Positions 47,106-58,290 of a stretch of DNA of 64,000 nucleotides are shown piece by piece. Origin of the DNA: Sialis fuliginosa (lineage: Eukaryota; Arthropoda; Insecta; Megaloptera; Sialidae); the NCBI GenBank assembly GCA_961205875.1, contig OY540817.1, positions 7,785,001 to 7,849,000 of the forward strand, in the 5' to 3' direction. How positions within the stretch are numbered: position 1 is the stretch's first letter; each line of letters opens with the position of its first letter. The position numbers and the translations under genes are program-made. The notes below the pieces were generated by a model. The model had not been told where the DNA came from. It was given only the letters and a program-made list of their open reading frames with translations, and searched no databases.

Positions 47106-47894
47106 CACCAACAGAAGAAAAGTGTTTTTTTGTCTGCCTGTGTTATATTTTTTAGTAATCAAAAATGATTTTTAATTTTCTAAGTTAATGAATATTAAAT
47201 ATACCTATATAAATAAATTAAAAAAACGATATTTTGTTGTTGTTCTCTATAATTCCCGGACATTTTGCATTAAAAATGCAATTAAGTTTATGTCAAAAGC
47301 AGAATACGTTACATCAAGGATATTGATTTTTTAAATATATTTATAAAACATTATAATTAGGTCATAATATGTACCTATATTTTTTAGAAACTGTAATTTA
47401 TACTGTGTACATATTGTTTTATATAATACATATACATATAAAAATTTATAAAATACTTACAAACCGGGAAATTTTTGCATTTTTACAGGACTATGATGAG
47501 GTTGTAGACCTTAGTATTTGATATTAATTTTAACTTGATATCTAATCGTTCCTGAGAAAAAGGGTCTTGACGTACAGACAGACAAACAACAAAGTGATTC
47601 TAAAAGGGTTCCTTTTTTTGAGGTACGGAACTTTAAAAATAAACAATGATCGGAAAAATTTGATATTTTAGCGATATTTAAATATGTTTGAAATTTGTTG
47701 GTGTTAAATACAAGATTTTATTATTTTTATGTCAGTAATGACGTTGCGTAATGAAGAAAAACAAGATATTATCTTAAAAAATAAGTTTGAATATCCTACT
47801 GAACTTTATTGTTAAATCGTCTGGTTTTTACTTTTGAGTATTCCTGTATATGTATAAAAAGAGTTGAATAACTTTTTTCTTTTGCAGTTCGTAG
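47106..47894. other. AT-rich spacer with repeat end
   Basis: 'gtacagacagacaaacaaca' and 'gggttcctttttttgaggta' at about 47570-47630 resemble the end of the repeat at 54850-54930. No gene. Confidence 0.4.
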
Positions 47895-48175
47895 TAAGCA
47901 AATTCCCCATGCTACATTGACTCAGTTACTTTTACCGGCTGCACATTGGTTCGACTCTCGGCCAAGTAGAGAGCTACCAGCGAGCCACGACGGTCTCTCG
48001 TTCACCGTAAATCTCCCATTGGCTTATTTATGTGTAATTTGTACGCCGCCGGCAGCGCTGCGGTGCACAACACACGAACTAGTGTTCAAGATCAAGGCAC
48101 TCGGCACTCTAGATATTAGGTTTGAACGGATTATGTAGATGCATCGTGTAATATACTGTCTGTCCGTTTTTGTTT
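47895..48175 (+). other. CpG-rich block, possible promoter or non-coding/first exon
   Basis: About 250 bp with dense CpG ('gtacgccgccggcagcgctg', 'gccacgacggtctctcg') in AT-rich surroundings. A good acceptor-like run, ttttttcttttgcag, ends at about 47887, and a 73-codon frame (47917-48138) crosses the block. No family is recognised. It may be an exon of a gene extending beyond the window, a CpG-rich promoter, or an unrecognised repeat. Confidence 0.3.
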
Positions 48176-50160
48176 ACCTTATTGATTTATATTAATACTA
48201 AATAACTTACTTATGCATGCAAATTAATTAGTTACTATAAACATTACGGTGTTTTCCCCATTGGCCTATGTTTTAGCTTTAGATATAAAGAAAATTTTCC
48301 CAAAATTTCAGACCTGTGAACGGCACAAACCGAGTCTTTTTCCCATTTGATTAACATGGGAAAAATGACTTTTTACTTATGCCTGAATACATAACTCGTA
48401 ATTTTTTTTTAATTTCTCACATCAATATTTCCTACAAAAAAGATTCTAAGTGCTTAGTTCATATACCCAGTATTTTTAAAGATAATTATGTTCATTTAAA
48501 TATTTAAAAACTAATTTTTATTATGTTTAATTAAACGAACATATATCTATAAAAATATATCTATGAATTGATCGCACTCAGTATCTTTTTTATAGGAAAT
48601 TTTATTCTCTATACAAAATATTGCTGTGATTTATAAAAAAATACCCTAATAAACATACATCTATAATTTCTAACAGTCTTTTGAATCTCAAAATACCAAG
48701 TTGTTAGCAAAATAGTTTGGTAATCACAGATTGATGAAAACGTGTGTAGTTCGTTTTGAATAATATGTTTTGTAATAATAATTTTAAAAAATATTATCGT
48801 TTTTATATAAATTTTATATACAGGCTAAGTAGAGTTTCCAGTATGTAGTACCATAAAGGGTTTTCGGTTCTTGTCCTCTTTTAATCAAGTATTGATTCTT
48901 TTGATTTAGTGGACCAGTCTTAAGTAGACATTAAAACAAATAATCTCTAAAAACTTGTTTAAAATGATATTAAGATTTAAATGCAATATAACAGAAATAG
49001 CAAACATCCATTTATGGCGCTAAGCTATGAAAGTATGAAGGCTTCAATGCCAGGTTTTTTTTTGCATTTTAGAGTTAACATAATTTTTATTATACCTGTA
49101 TCTATGTACTTAAAACTACAAGAAGATTAATTAATTAAAATATAGATTATATTCAGATTTATTTTCAAAAATTTTCACCTTTTGCGGTACAGGGTGAAAG
49201 TGAAGGCTATTATTAATATCTTTTTAGCAATTTTTGGAGATTGTTTTTTTAAATTGATAAAAAAATCAACATCTTTTTAGCAAGATATTACAGAAAACTT
49301 GATCAAAAATATTAATCCTATAGAAGTAATGAATTGGCAACAGTGAACAAAATAATAAGTGTAGGTATATACAATATACATTATTGTATATATTGTAGGT
49401 ACATATATACAATAATATAGAGTTTTAAAGTGTGTGGGTTTATTTAATGAAAATTTTCTTTCGATCTTTAAAACAAGAATTTCTAAACACCTTTGTTTAG
49501 TATTTGTTTTAATACTCTTTCAATAAAATTTAATATAAAAGTTTTTTCTTTTATGAGTTCTTAAAAAAATATATTTGTCTACAGGTGGGTTTTTTGTATT
49601 GATAAATATTCATTATATCTATTTATAAAGAAATAAAAATGTTTTAATTATTGGTTTTAAAAGTTTTTCCAGTCAAGTTTTATTTATTCGTTTTAATATA
49701 TTTTTCAAACGAAATAAAGAATTGTTAGATTATTAAAAAACTTAAAGTAAATATTTGATGTTTTTATTTTTTTATAGTACCTCAATCATAATTTACAAAA
49801 TTTATTTGAAATTTTTAAATAATGTATTTATTCTAACGGAAAATTAATACTTTTTAGAAACCCTTTTTTGGATGAACTATTTTTTAGTTAAAACAGAGAT
49901 TCAAAAATTCCTTTATACCCTCATATACCAACAATAAATTATTCTGTAGTTAATAAGGATACGTTATTTTATCCATTTGGTAAATTTAATATTTTTAATG
50001 TATTTTGACAAAAATTAACATGATTTACCTAAAATAAAAAAAAAATGCTATGGATGCCACGGGCTTTTCATATACGCTGTACTGAATGTACATACATACA
50101 ATGTATCTATATAAATAAAATATTTCTAGCTAAATAATTTGAAAATATAGGACAAAAATT
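48176..50160. other. AT-rich gene-free stretch
   Basis: No gene or clear repeat boundary recognised. Confidence 0.4.
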
Positions 50161-50490
50161 ATACTAAAATTCTCTACAACTTTTATCTAAAACATTTTTT
50201 CGAATTCGCCCCCTTTCAAAAAAATAGTTTGAAAAATTGACAAGAGGAAACATCTGTTTCCGGTTGTAAGATCGTTTTTCAGACTAAAATTAATACTAAA
50301 TATAAAATATCACCTTTCTATGATATGTCGTTTTTGAGTTATAGTATCTACAGACCGACAAACAGACACACATATTATAGCCAATAATGTATTCAGGGAA
50401 AGTCAAAATGGATATTTTCATCAAAATCTGGAATTCGAACAATTAGTTTCAATATAGTATATGACCATACAAGAAAGTAAAAACTGTATA
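50160..50490 (-). repeat. Repeat family F, copy 2 (minus strand)
   Basis: Inverted relative to 21460: 'ctgtttccggttgtaagatc', a gacaaacagacac tract, 'gtcaaaatggatattttcat', 'tctggaattcgaac' and 'accatacaagaaagtaaa' at the end. Confidence 0.7.
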
Positions 50491-51872
50491 ACTATAAATT
50501 TAATACAATATTATCAGCTCTTTTTTAAAATTAAAAGCATATAAATATTCAATCATACGAGTAACATACATAGAAATAATAAATAGTCATAATTGAAAGA
50601 ATGAGAAAACACGCATATATGATATTTTTTCGTAATATCAAGCGAAAAATAAAAACATTAAACTTCAGGTTTTTGATATTTGCATATTCAGTAGATAAGA
50701 GAGTTGCAGGTCATATATACAAGTAATATATGTCTCATAGCGTATCAAGACGACCTATATAGGTATATTTTACTGTGTGTATATACTACCGAGTTATATG
50801 AAATGAAAAATATACGTAGCATTCTGTTACTCGTCGCCCAACCTATTATTGATCTCATAGGAAACTAATAATGCTTACACTACTGATGCATTATATTGTA
50901 TATGTTTATATCTGCAGTACTCAAACAACAAGGGTGGCACATAACAGCATCTTCTGTAGCGGCAAGATATTATTTATAATACTTAATAATTTATCAGGAT
51001 CAAGAAAAACGGAGACCGGGGTTAATTGTAAATAAAGGTAAGAAGATTAACTGTAAATAACTCCTCCCCCCCACGCCCATGGTTTAATTACGTCAAACGC
51101 GTTGTCGTGATCACATGTCATTAAAAAGTGACAGGAGTTTATCTAAAAATTCACTACGTTACTAAATGTTTTTTATTTTCACGCTGGGTCGAAAATTTCG
51201 AAAATTATCCTAATGTAGTTAATTGAAACCCGACAAGAACGTCTTGAAACAACATATTTACAAATATTTTAATGTTTTTTACCGTATTTATTTATTATAA
51301 TAACTAATAATTTATTACATTATGTGAATTATAATATTGAGTAAAAATATTTAAAACTTGTTGAAAATTACTGGTGTATTCATATCTGTATGCACGTCAG
51401 ACATAACGGTAATTGATATTTGATATTAATATACGATATATGTGTATTTGTATTAGTAAAGACGTATGTATGTGTAGCATGAACATAGAATCAACATGAA
51501 CAGAGTGAGTTAAATTATAAAATATAAATGTCACATATTTTAGTACTGTCGTGATTATTTGACATGAAATAAGATTTTCATTAATGTATTGGTACACGGT
51601 TTTATCTATTAAACGAAACTTTATATGTATCTAATAGATAATATTATGAAGTGGTAATAATAGTTATTTATTTCTTATTTAGTTTATAGTTGTACTAGTA
51701 GAATTGATAACAAAGAAGAGTGATGACAAGGGACTATATCGGACCCCGATGACCTTTAATTTTTAAATATGCAATATCAACTCGTTATATATTTTTTTAG
51801 TAAATATACAAAATCAAAAATAAACTTTTTTTTAACTATTAAGGTGTAGATGGACCTGGTCCCGTTGCAAGG
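50491..51872. other. AT-rich spacer
   Basis: No supported gene. A short C-rich patch at about 51060-51115 is noted only for composition. Confidence 0.4.
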
Positions 51873-52766
51873 GTGGTCGTTGCAAAAATAATGCACGTTT
51901 TTCCTATGCCTAGATTTAGTTACTATTTTCTTTTAAAGTTGTCGCCCAAAGTAGGTTATACATTTTTTTACTGATTTTTATTTATTTGAATATTTTTCAT
52001 AAAATTTCATTTTAACCTATTTTAAAGTGATTAAAAAAATATGTCGAAAAAGGATTTTAGAAAAATTTATTTTTATGAGTTCAAACTCGGCCGCAGTACA
52101 GCGCAAACGGCCAGAAACATCAATAAAGTTTAGAGGCAGGGGTCCATTGATGAATCCACGGTGCAGCGTTGGTTTTAAAAATTTCGTGCAGGTGAAGTAA
52201 ATTTGGAAGAGCAAGAGGGTTGTGGACGTCTTTCTGTTGATGACGACATGTTGAAAGCTATAGTGGAAGCTAACCCTCATACAACTGTTCGAGAACCTAC
52301 AGAAGAGCTATAAGTAGACCCAGGAACTATTTCACGACATTTAACTACGATTGACAAAACAAAAAAGGTTGATAAATGGGTGCCACACGAATTAAGCGAA
52401 AATCACAAAAATCGTCGATACGAAATTTATTCTATGCTTCTTGTACGCATCAAAAATGTATTGTAACGTGCGATGAAAAATTGGTTTTATATGACAATGG
52501 GAGATGTTCAGGGCAGTGGCTAAATAAAGCTGAAGCTTCTAAATACTTTCCAAAGTCAAGTTTGCATCCAAAAAAGACAATGGTGACCGTTTGTTGGTCT
52601 GTACAGGGATTAATCCGCTATAATTTCTTAAAATCCCCAGCAAAAAGGTATTCTCAACAAATTGACGAAATGCATAAAAAAATTCGGTTGAATAGCTTAA
52701 TTGTATTTTGAAATATATAAGATTAAAGTTCATAATAAAAAACGTGCATTATTTTTGCAACAACCT
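51873..52766 (+). mobile_element. mariner (mauritiana-type) relic, internally deleted
   Basis: Tc1/mariner transposon. TIRs share 'gttgcaaaaataatgcacgt' at 51877 onward and, inverted, at 52740-52763; the right end is followed by TA. The length is about 0.9 kb against the usual 1.3 kb, so roughly 0.4 kb is lost, mostly from the 3' catalytic half. The transposase is a pseudogene, listed separately. Confidence 0.9.
52041..52711 (+). pseudogene. Broken mariner transposase
   Basis: The start ATGTCGAAAAAG leads into YEFKLGRSTAQTARNINK (helix-turn-helix), DESTVQRWF, then DPGTISRHL and DKWVPHELSENHKNRRYEI, all typical of mauritiana-type mariner. Three in-frame stops lie in this half (at about 52131, 52176 and 52311). 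A short deletion with a frame change near 52440 precedes IVTCDEKLVLYDN, which carries the second catalytic aspartate, and then LHPKKTMVTV and QQIDEMHKK. The third catalytic aspartate of the DD34D triad is missing, through the 3' deletion. It cannot encode a working transposase. Confidence 0.92.
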
Positions 52767-52989
52767 AATAGTATAGGGGCCATGCCTTTATACTCGTTTT
52801 GTGAAAAAGGCAATCTTAAAATTTTGAAAGTTTGAAAAATTGAAGAAGTGAATCCAAAAAAAGCTCATTCAATTGCTCATCGGATTTTTTTTTTGAAAAC
52901 TGAAAGAGCAAAAAGGTCATTTTATTAAATAAATATTTTTTTGTTATTTTTACCGGAATTGCACATTGCGCTTTCGATAGCGTTTTTAC

Positions 52990-53290
52990 TGTAATTATCC
53001 ATACTAATATTGTAAATGCGAAAGTGTGTCTGTCTGTTTATTAACTTTTCACGGCTAAACCTCTAAACCGATTTTGATGAAATTTGACAGGGAGATAGAT
53101 TGTATCCTGAAAAATTTATTAGGTAAAAAATGGGTGTGTTACATTTGTACGCGCGATAGGTTTTACTTTTTGGTGTAGACATCTAGAAAAACCTGTTTTA
53201 TCGATTATATTATAACAGAAATCTCTATTACTTAACCTAAATTTCACGCGAACGAAATCGCGGGTAATAGCTAGGAACCTATAATTATTT
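52990..53290 (+). repeat. Short dispersed insect-type repeat
   Basis: Opens 'actaatattgtaaatgcgaa', followed by gtctgtctg and 'ccgattttgatgaaatttga', and closes 'aatcgcgggtaatagctagg'. This start and end pairing is a common dispersed repeat in insect genomes. No coding frame. Confidence 0.65.
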
Positions 53291-53890
53291 AAAAACAACA
53301 AATATATTTACTATACCACGTCTAAGAAATAATCATAAAAACAGCTATCTGTATTAACTAATCTCGTTTTACTAAATCTATTAACATTTACATTTAAATT
53401 TTAAATTACAGGCAAGGGAAAGAAAGTCTACTTCATGCATACACATTTGAAAATACTTAGAGAACGATACAAAACGGGAAGGTTTTAAACATTAAAATTT
53501 CAACGTGAGAAATAGACGCTTAAAGGAACAAAGACAGTTCTCATCGTTTTTAATTTTCACACCTTTTCGCTGCTGCCTGGGGCAGAAATCCCGGACTGTG
53601 TAATCATATTACTGTATAATCATTTTATTGAATCCGCGACGCCCGGATAGAAACACGTATAAATTTTAATTCCGATGTCACTTTTATTAGGATTTGTGGT
53701 AGCAACGACTAAATTGTTAGTCAATATAATTTTGTGTAAAACGTTCATTCTAAATATAAATACATAATGTGAATATTAATTGCATGTATGTACAGTCGAA
53801 CGTCGAATGCGGTTTTCAATTCGAATATTTAATTTAGAGCGATATGGCGGTTTTAGGGTTTATACATTTAATTTTATGTACATATATATA
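53291..53890. other. AT-rich spacer
   Basis: No supported feature; a GC patch at 53560-53610 only. Confidence 0.4.
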
Positions 53891-53902
53891 TATGTAAGTA
53901 TG

Positions 53903-54930
53903 TACAGTGTGTCCCAGGATAGATGTAATAAGAGATGTAATGAACAAAAACTTTTCGAATTTTGGAATGAGATTTGGGGATCGAGTTTGTCTTGTTGTAA
54001 AACTAACGTATACCAAAAATTAATTGATTTAATCTATAGGGTAAGCAAAGTTAAAAAAAAATACCAAGGATAATGCACCTTTATTTTTCAAAATTAGAAA
54101 AAACAATTACTAAGACAAGTTGTTTAAAATGTAATAAGAAAACGCCACGTAATTGTTGTTTCTAGGTTCTACTTTTAACTTCACAATAAAATATCTACTT
54201 AATTTATTGAAAGTGTTAATTTTTTTAATGCTCTGAAATTCGGTATAGGGTTACAATATTGCATTCTAAACAAATTTTCTTTATGGAGTTTTTTTATATT
54301 CTGAAAAATATAGGTAGTTTGTTCGTGGTTACTACAGGCGATATTTTATAGTTAGAAAAAAAGACCAAATTCTACTAATTGAGATGTACATTTTGACATA
54401 CTACATGCCTAGATATGAAAAAAAATCAGATTTTTTGAACCAGTGACCAGTAGTTACAAAGATATAGGTGGTGGGGACAATGTAAACAATGCTTTTAGCC
54501 CCATACGAGCGCCATTTTTGAGTTAGAAAAAAAAATATGGTCATGTTCTACTAATTGAGAAGTACATTTTGACATCCCACATGCCTAGATATGAAAATAA
54601 AAATTAAAAAAAAATCTATTACACTCCTCCCTATTATTCCAAAATTTAAAATTATATTGTTGACTTTAGTATTTGTCGTTGGTATTCCCACCAAAACCTC
54701 ATTTTTTATCTAGCTTTAGCTCCTTATTGCCCCCCCTGAAAAATTATTTATTCAATAAATTTGTACATATTTTACTAAAGGGTGTATTTTTACATGTTCA
54801 GTAAAAATTTCAAGTTTCTATGTAGCTTATTTTATTTATTAATATTGACCTATTTAGCTTTGAGTGAAAAAGACGGACGGACGGACGGACGACAAAGTGA
54901 GATTAATACGGTTTCTTCGGAACCCTAAAA
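53903..54930 (-). repeat. Compound dispersed repeat ending in (gacg)n
   Basis: 'cagtgtgtcccaggat' at the left resembles common 'cagggtgtcccag' repeat starts. About 75 bp with 'tctactaattgaga' and 'catgcctagatatgaaaa' is present twice (about 54370-54422 and 54548-54600). The right end has gacggacggacggacggacg and 'ttcttcggaaccctaaaaa'. Possibly two adjoining elements. Confidence 0.5.
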
Positions 54931-55548
54931 ATGAAGTAAGTGTTTCAGAATATACATAGTTCGTAATTTTAGAATCAATATTGTTTTCTAAAATTAGATC
55001 CCTTTGATTTATTTTGGAGGTCCTTACTCATTACTCACAGCTTTTATATACAGGAATTTTTTTCTTTTGGGGAGTAAAATATGTTCAAATTATTTATACG
55101 ATCAAAATGTCAATTTACTATAAGTTAAATGATCAGTTAAAAATAAATGTAATATTCATTAAAGAAGAGTAGTAAGTTCTCTAATGGGTTAATTAAAAAT
55201 GCAGACGTAGTAATTTGTAGTTAAGCTATAATTAAATAGTCTCTAAAAACTAATGAAATTCAAACATAAAAGTTAACAAAGTTTTGTAAAAGAATACATT
55301 TTTTTGTAATCAATGAATCGATAATGCTAATAAGTATGTGTGGAAATTGGTTAACTTACAACTAAAATTTCTAAACTGTAATTTCTTGTTTAAACTTTGT
55401 TCACTTCGAATGAGTATTTTCGCTTAATTAACAGTAACGCATTTTGTATATCTATATGTTTTTTGAAAGATGGTTATTTCGTAAAATTAAATACATATTG
55501 CAAATAAAATCGTCTTATACTTTGTGTTGATATTACCTATACCAGCGT
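54931..55548. other. AT-rich spacer
   Basis: No supported feature. A possible hAT-like end 'cagcgtttctcaatctttt' begins just after, at 55543. Confidence 0.4.
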
Positions 55549-55784
55549 TTCTCAATCTTTTAGTATTTGCTACACAATTTTCAATCACAATTCGCATCAC
55601 GCCCTTCCCCCCTCAAAGAATAATTTTTACTAAAAACGTGCTAATGGAAAAACGGAGAAACTGTGGTTTCTAGTCACTTAAACTAAAAATATACACCTTA
55701 ACCACAATAAAACAATGTCACTCGACACGTGTTTCGACTTCACAAGAAGTCCTCATCAGGAGCCTAACAGTTCCAGTACTTCTT

Positions 55785-56180
55785 TATTAAATCAATTTAA
55801 TTACCAAAGCCCGCAAATAGACATAGTTTGTTTTTAAATCATAACCTTTTATTTTGTTTATGTTTTTTCTCTTTCCAGAAATGGACAAAGTAAAACCAGT
55901 AATGGGCACCCAGTGTTGGACACTTGTTAATGATTACAAAATGATAAGTACTATACGACACAAAAATAATAAAATAAACAAGAATCGTAAAATGTAAAAT
56001 CAGATGCTATGATACTACCCACAATTTTGTTTTACAATTTAGATTAGATTATGATTCAGTAATAGCAGTAATAAAAAATCAACAAATATTTCTTATTTAG
56101 TACATTTAATTAAACAAGAGTCCAACACTGGGGTATGATCCAAGACTGGTAACAATACCTTACATAATTTTGATCTATCT
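55785..56180 (+). repeat. Duplicated segment, copy 1
   Basis: Shares with 62020-62445 'ccttttattttgtttatg', 'aaaatgataagtactata', 'attcagtaatagcagtaat', 'caacaaatatttctta' and 'agtacatttaattaaacaag'. It includes a pyrimidine tract ending in cag before 'aaatggacaaagtaa'. Confidence 0.75.
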
Positions 56181-56985
56181 CTTATAATTAAGGCCAACAT
56201 ACGAGTTAATTGGTCCACGCGTTCATTTTTTTTGACTTGCATAGTTAGCTAACATTATTTATAATATTAGTATAGATGTGTATGTATCATACATAGGCGC
56301 TCACTCTTAATTTTACCTATGGGGTGAGATTTTTATAACAGTGTTAAATCCATTTCTACGAATCAATTTATTGTAGATATTAAATATAAAATCTTTTATA
56401 ACAAAATATTATATAACAGAAAATCTTATTAAACTAAACAATAATATTATCATTGACATTGTTATTAATGATTTCAGAAATATATAAAAATATATATTAA
56501 TAATTTTAATTTGTTTGAGACCGGTTTTATCATTGAATCTTTGTGTCGTGTTCCTTCTTCCTTTTAAACAGGAATACTAACAATTTCAAATCATAATTAC
56601 AGGGAGGAGTTAATGTCAAAAGAGAAAATCGAGTTACCTACATTAAATAAACGAAGAAAACGAATAATTCGTTTTCGACCTCGTTAACATCAGTGTAATT
56701 GTAATACATTATAATCATCTCGAGAAAATGTGTATAGAAAATATACCCTTATTATTAGGTACAAAAATAGTCTCCACCCCTGAACTAGTTTTATATTTTA
56801 TCGATTTACTAGTTTCAATTCATGTGCACTTGGTCAGTAAATCAAAATAGAAAAAATGCTCAGTATTCGTTTTAAATTTTCAACTTTTTTATTTAAAAAT
56901 AAAAATACATCATGAATATTTTAATCTTCCACCGGCGATGTCGTATTTTATTACATTATTGGCGGTGCCAAGTCTGTCATACTAG
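56181..56985. other. AT-rich spacer
   Basis: No supported feature. Confidence 0.4.
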
Positions 56986-56986
56986 T

Positions 56987-57680
56987 ATACAGGATGTCCA
57001 AGATAAGCGTGAAATGCATGGGGAATTTCTAAACGGTAGGAGATACAGATTTGGTTATATAAGATGAATTATTTGTAAGGAAAGGGTGAGTATTACTACA
57101 TCAAAAAATATTAATAATTGTTTGTGGTTTAGGCTATATACCCAAAAATGTGAAAATTCGGAAATTCTTTAAAACTTTTTTGTCAAAGTAGATAGGAACT
57201 TTTTGTTTGCGGTTTTTTAAAGTACTGTATAATAATTGATTGGTGTATATATAATTTTTATATCACTTTTAGTTTCCGAGTTATACCTTAAGCCCTAACT
57301 TTGGTTTGTCTTATGTGCCACTAAATTGGCTATAGCATATTTGAACGTGTTTTTTTACTCTACAACGATATGTCACTTGTCATATTTATTTGAAAAAAAA
57401 ATAAAGTTAGGGATTGTAACTCGGAAACTAAAAGTGATATAAAAATTCTAAATACACTAATCAGTTTTTTACAAAAAGTGCTTTAAGAAACTGCAAATAA
57501 AAAGTACCTATCTACTTTGACAAAAAAGTTATAGCCATTTAAAAAATTTCAGAATTTTCACATTTTTGGGCATACTGCCTAAACCATATACAAATAATTC
57601 ATTTTATTTAACTAAATCTGTATCTCTTACCGTTTTGGAAATCCCCATGCATTCCACGCTTATCTTGGACATCCTGTATA
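56987..57680. mobile_element. 694-bp foldback element with about 300-bp arms
   Basis: Left end 'acaggatgtccaagataagc'; right end is its complement, 'gcttatcttggacatcctgt'. Pairing continues inward through 'gcatggggaattt', 'ggagatacagattt', 'ttttttgtcaaagtagatag' and 'cacttttagtttccgagtta'. The loop is about 100 bp, and TA flanks both ends. A half copy lies at 1978-2268. No coding frame. Confidence 0.9.
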
Positions 57681-58099
57681 TATATTTATATTACTTTTAA
57701 GGAATACTTAAAAATATATAAGTATATATATATTTGTATTATTATATTTTCATAAATATTAAATGTAACGTGAAAACATAATCACAATTAAACTAACCAT
57801 TCAAACAAACAGCTATTGAGAAGAACAGGCATCTAGCACCACCCACTACTAAATTATTTAAAATAAAATAAAACATTGTGTCTGTGAGACTCGGTATAAC
57901 CGCCGCAGGATTAAATAATAAATAAAGAAACGTTTACAGAAGATCATGTATTTACTAATTATCAATTACTTAACAGAATCGATTAGCTTACTGACCTTTA
58001 TTCATTGAAGAAGAAAAATAAATACCCATGTATTGATTTTGGGAAAAAATAAATGAGAAGTTAGGGGGACGAAAACAAAAGATTACGCGGCAATCAGAC
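57681..58099. other. AT-rich spacer
   Basis: A short CG patch at about 57895-57915 only; no gene. Confidence 0.4.
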
Positions 58100-58290
58100 T
58101 GTTACGTTAACTATCCCTCCCCTTACTTCTCTCGGCCTTTATTGGCCATAATGGCGAGGTGTTGTTTGTTCATTTATCCATAATGGTCTTTCCACTCAAC
58201 AAACAATAAAATATAGTAATTAACTTGGTGCATTGTTTAATACGCGAGTGCCAATAAAGTCTCATTATTGCACAAGAATCAGTGGCGGTG
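58100..58290. other. Candidate enhancer-like block
   Basis: About 190 bp without visible repeat structure. It contains 'ctttattggccataatggcg', 'tccataatgg', forkhead-like 'tgtttgttc' and 'aacaaaca', CCAAT-like 'gccaataaag', and TAATTA. This motif density is typical of developmental enhancers, but that is inference. Confidence 0.35.

Noticed and set aside
47940-47965. tRNA-like 'ggttcgactctcgg' T-arm
   Set aside because: No acceptor stem, D-arm or anticodon arm can be placed around it.
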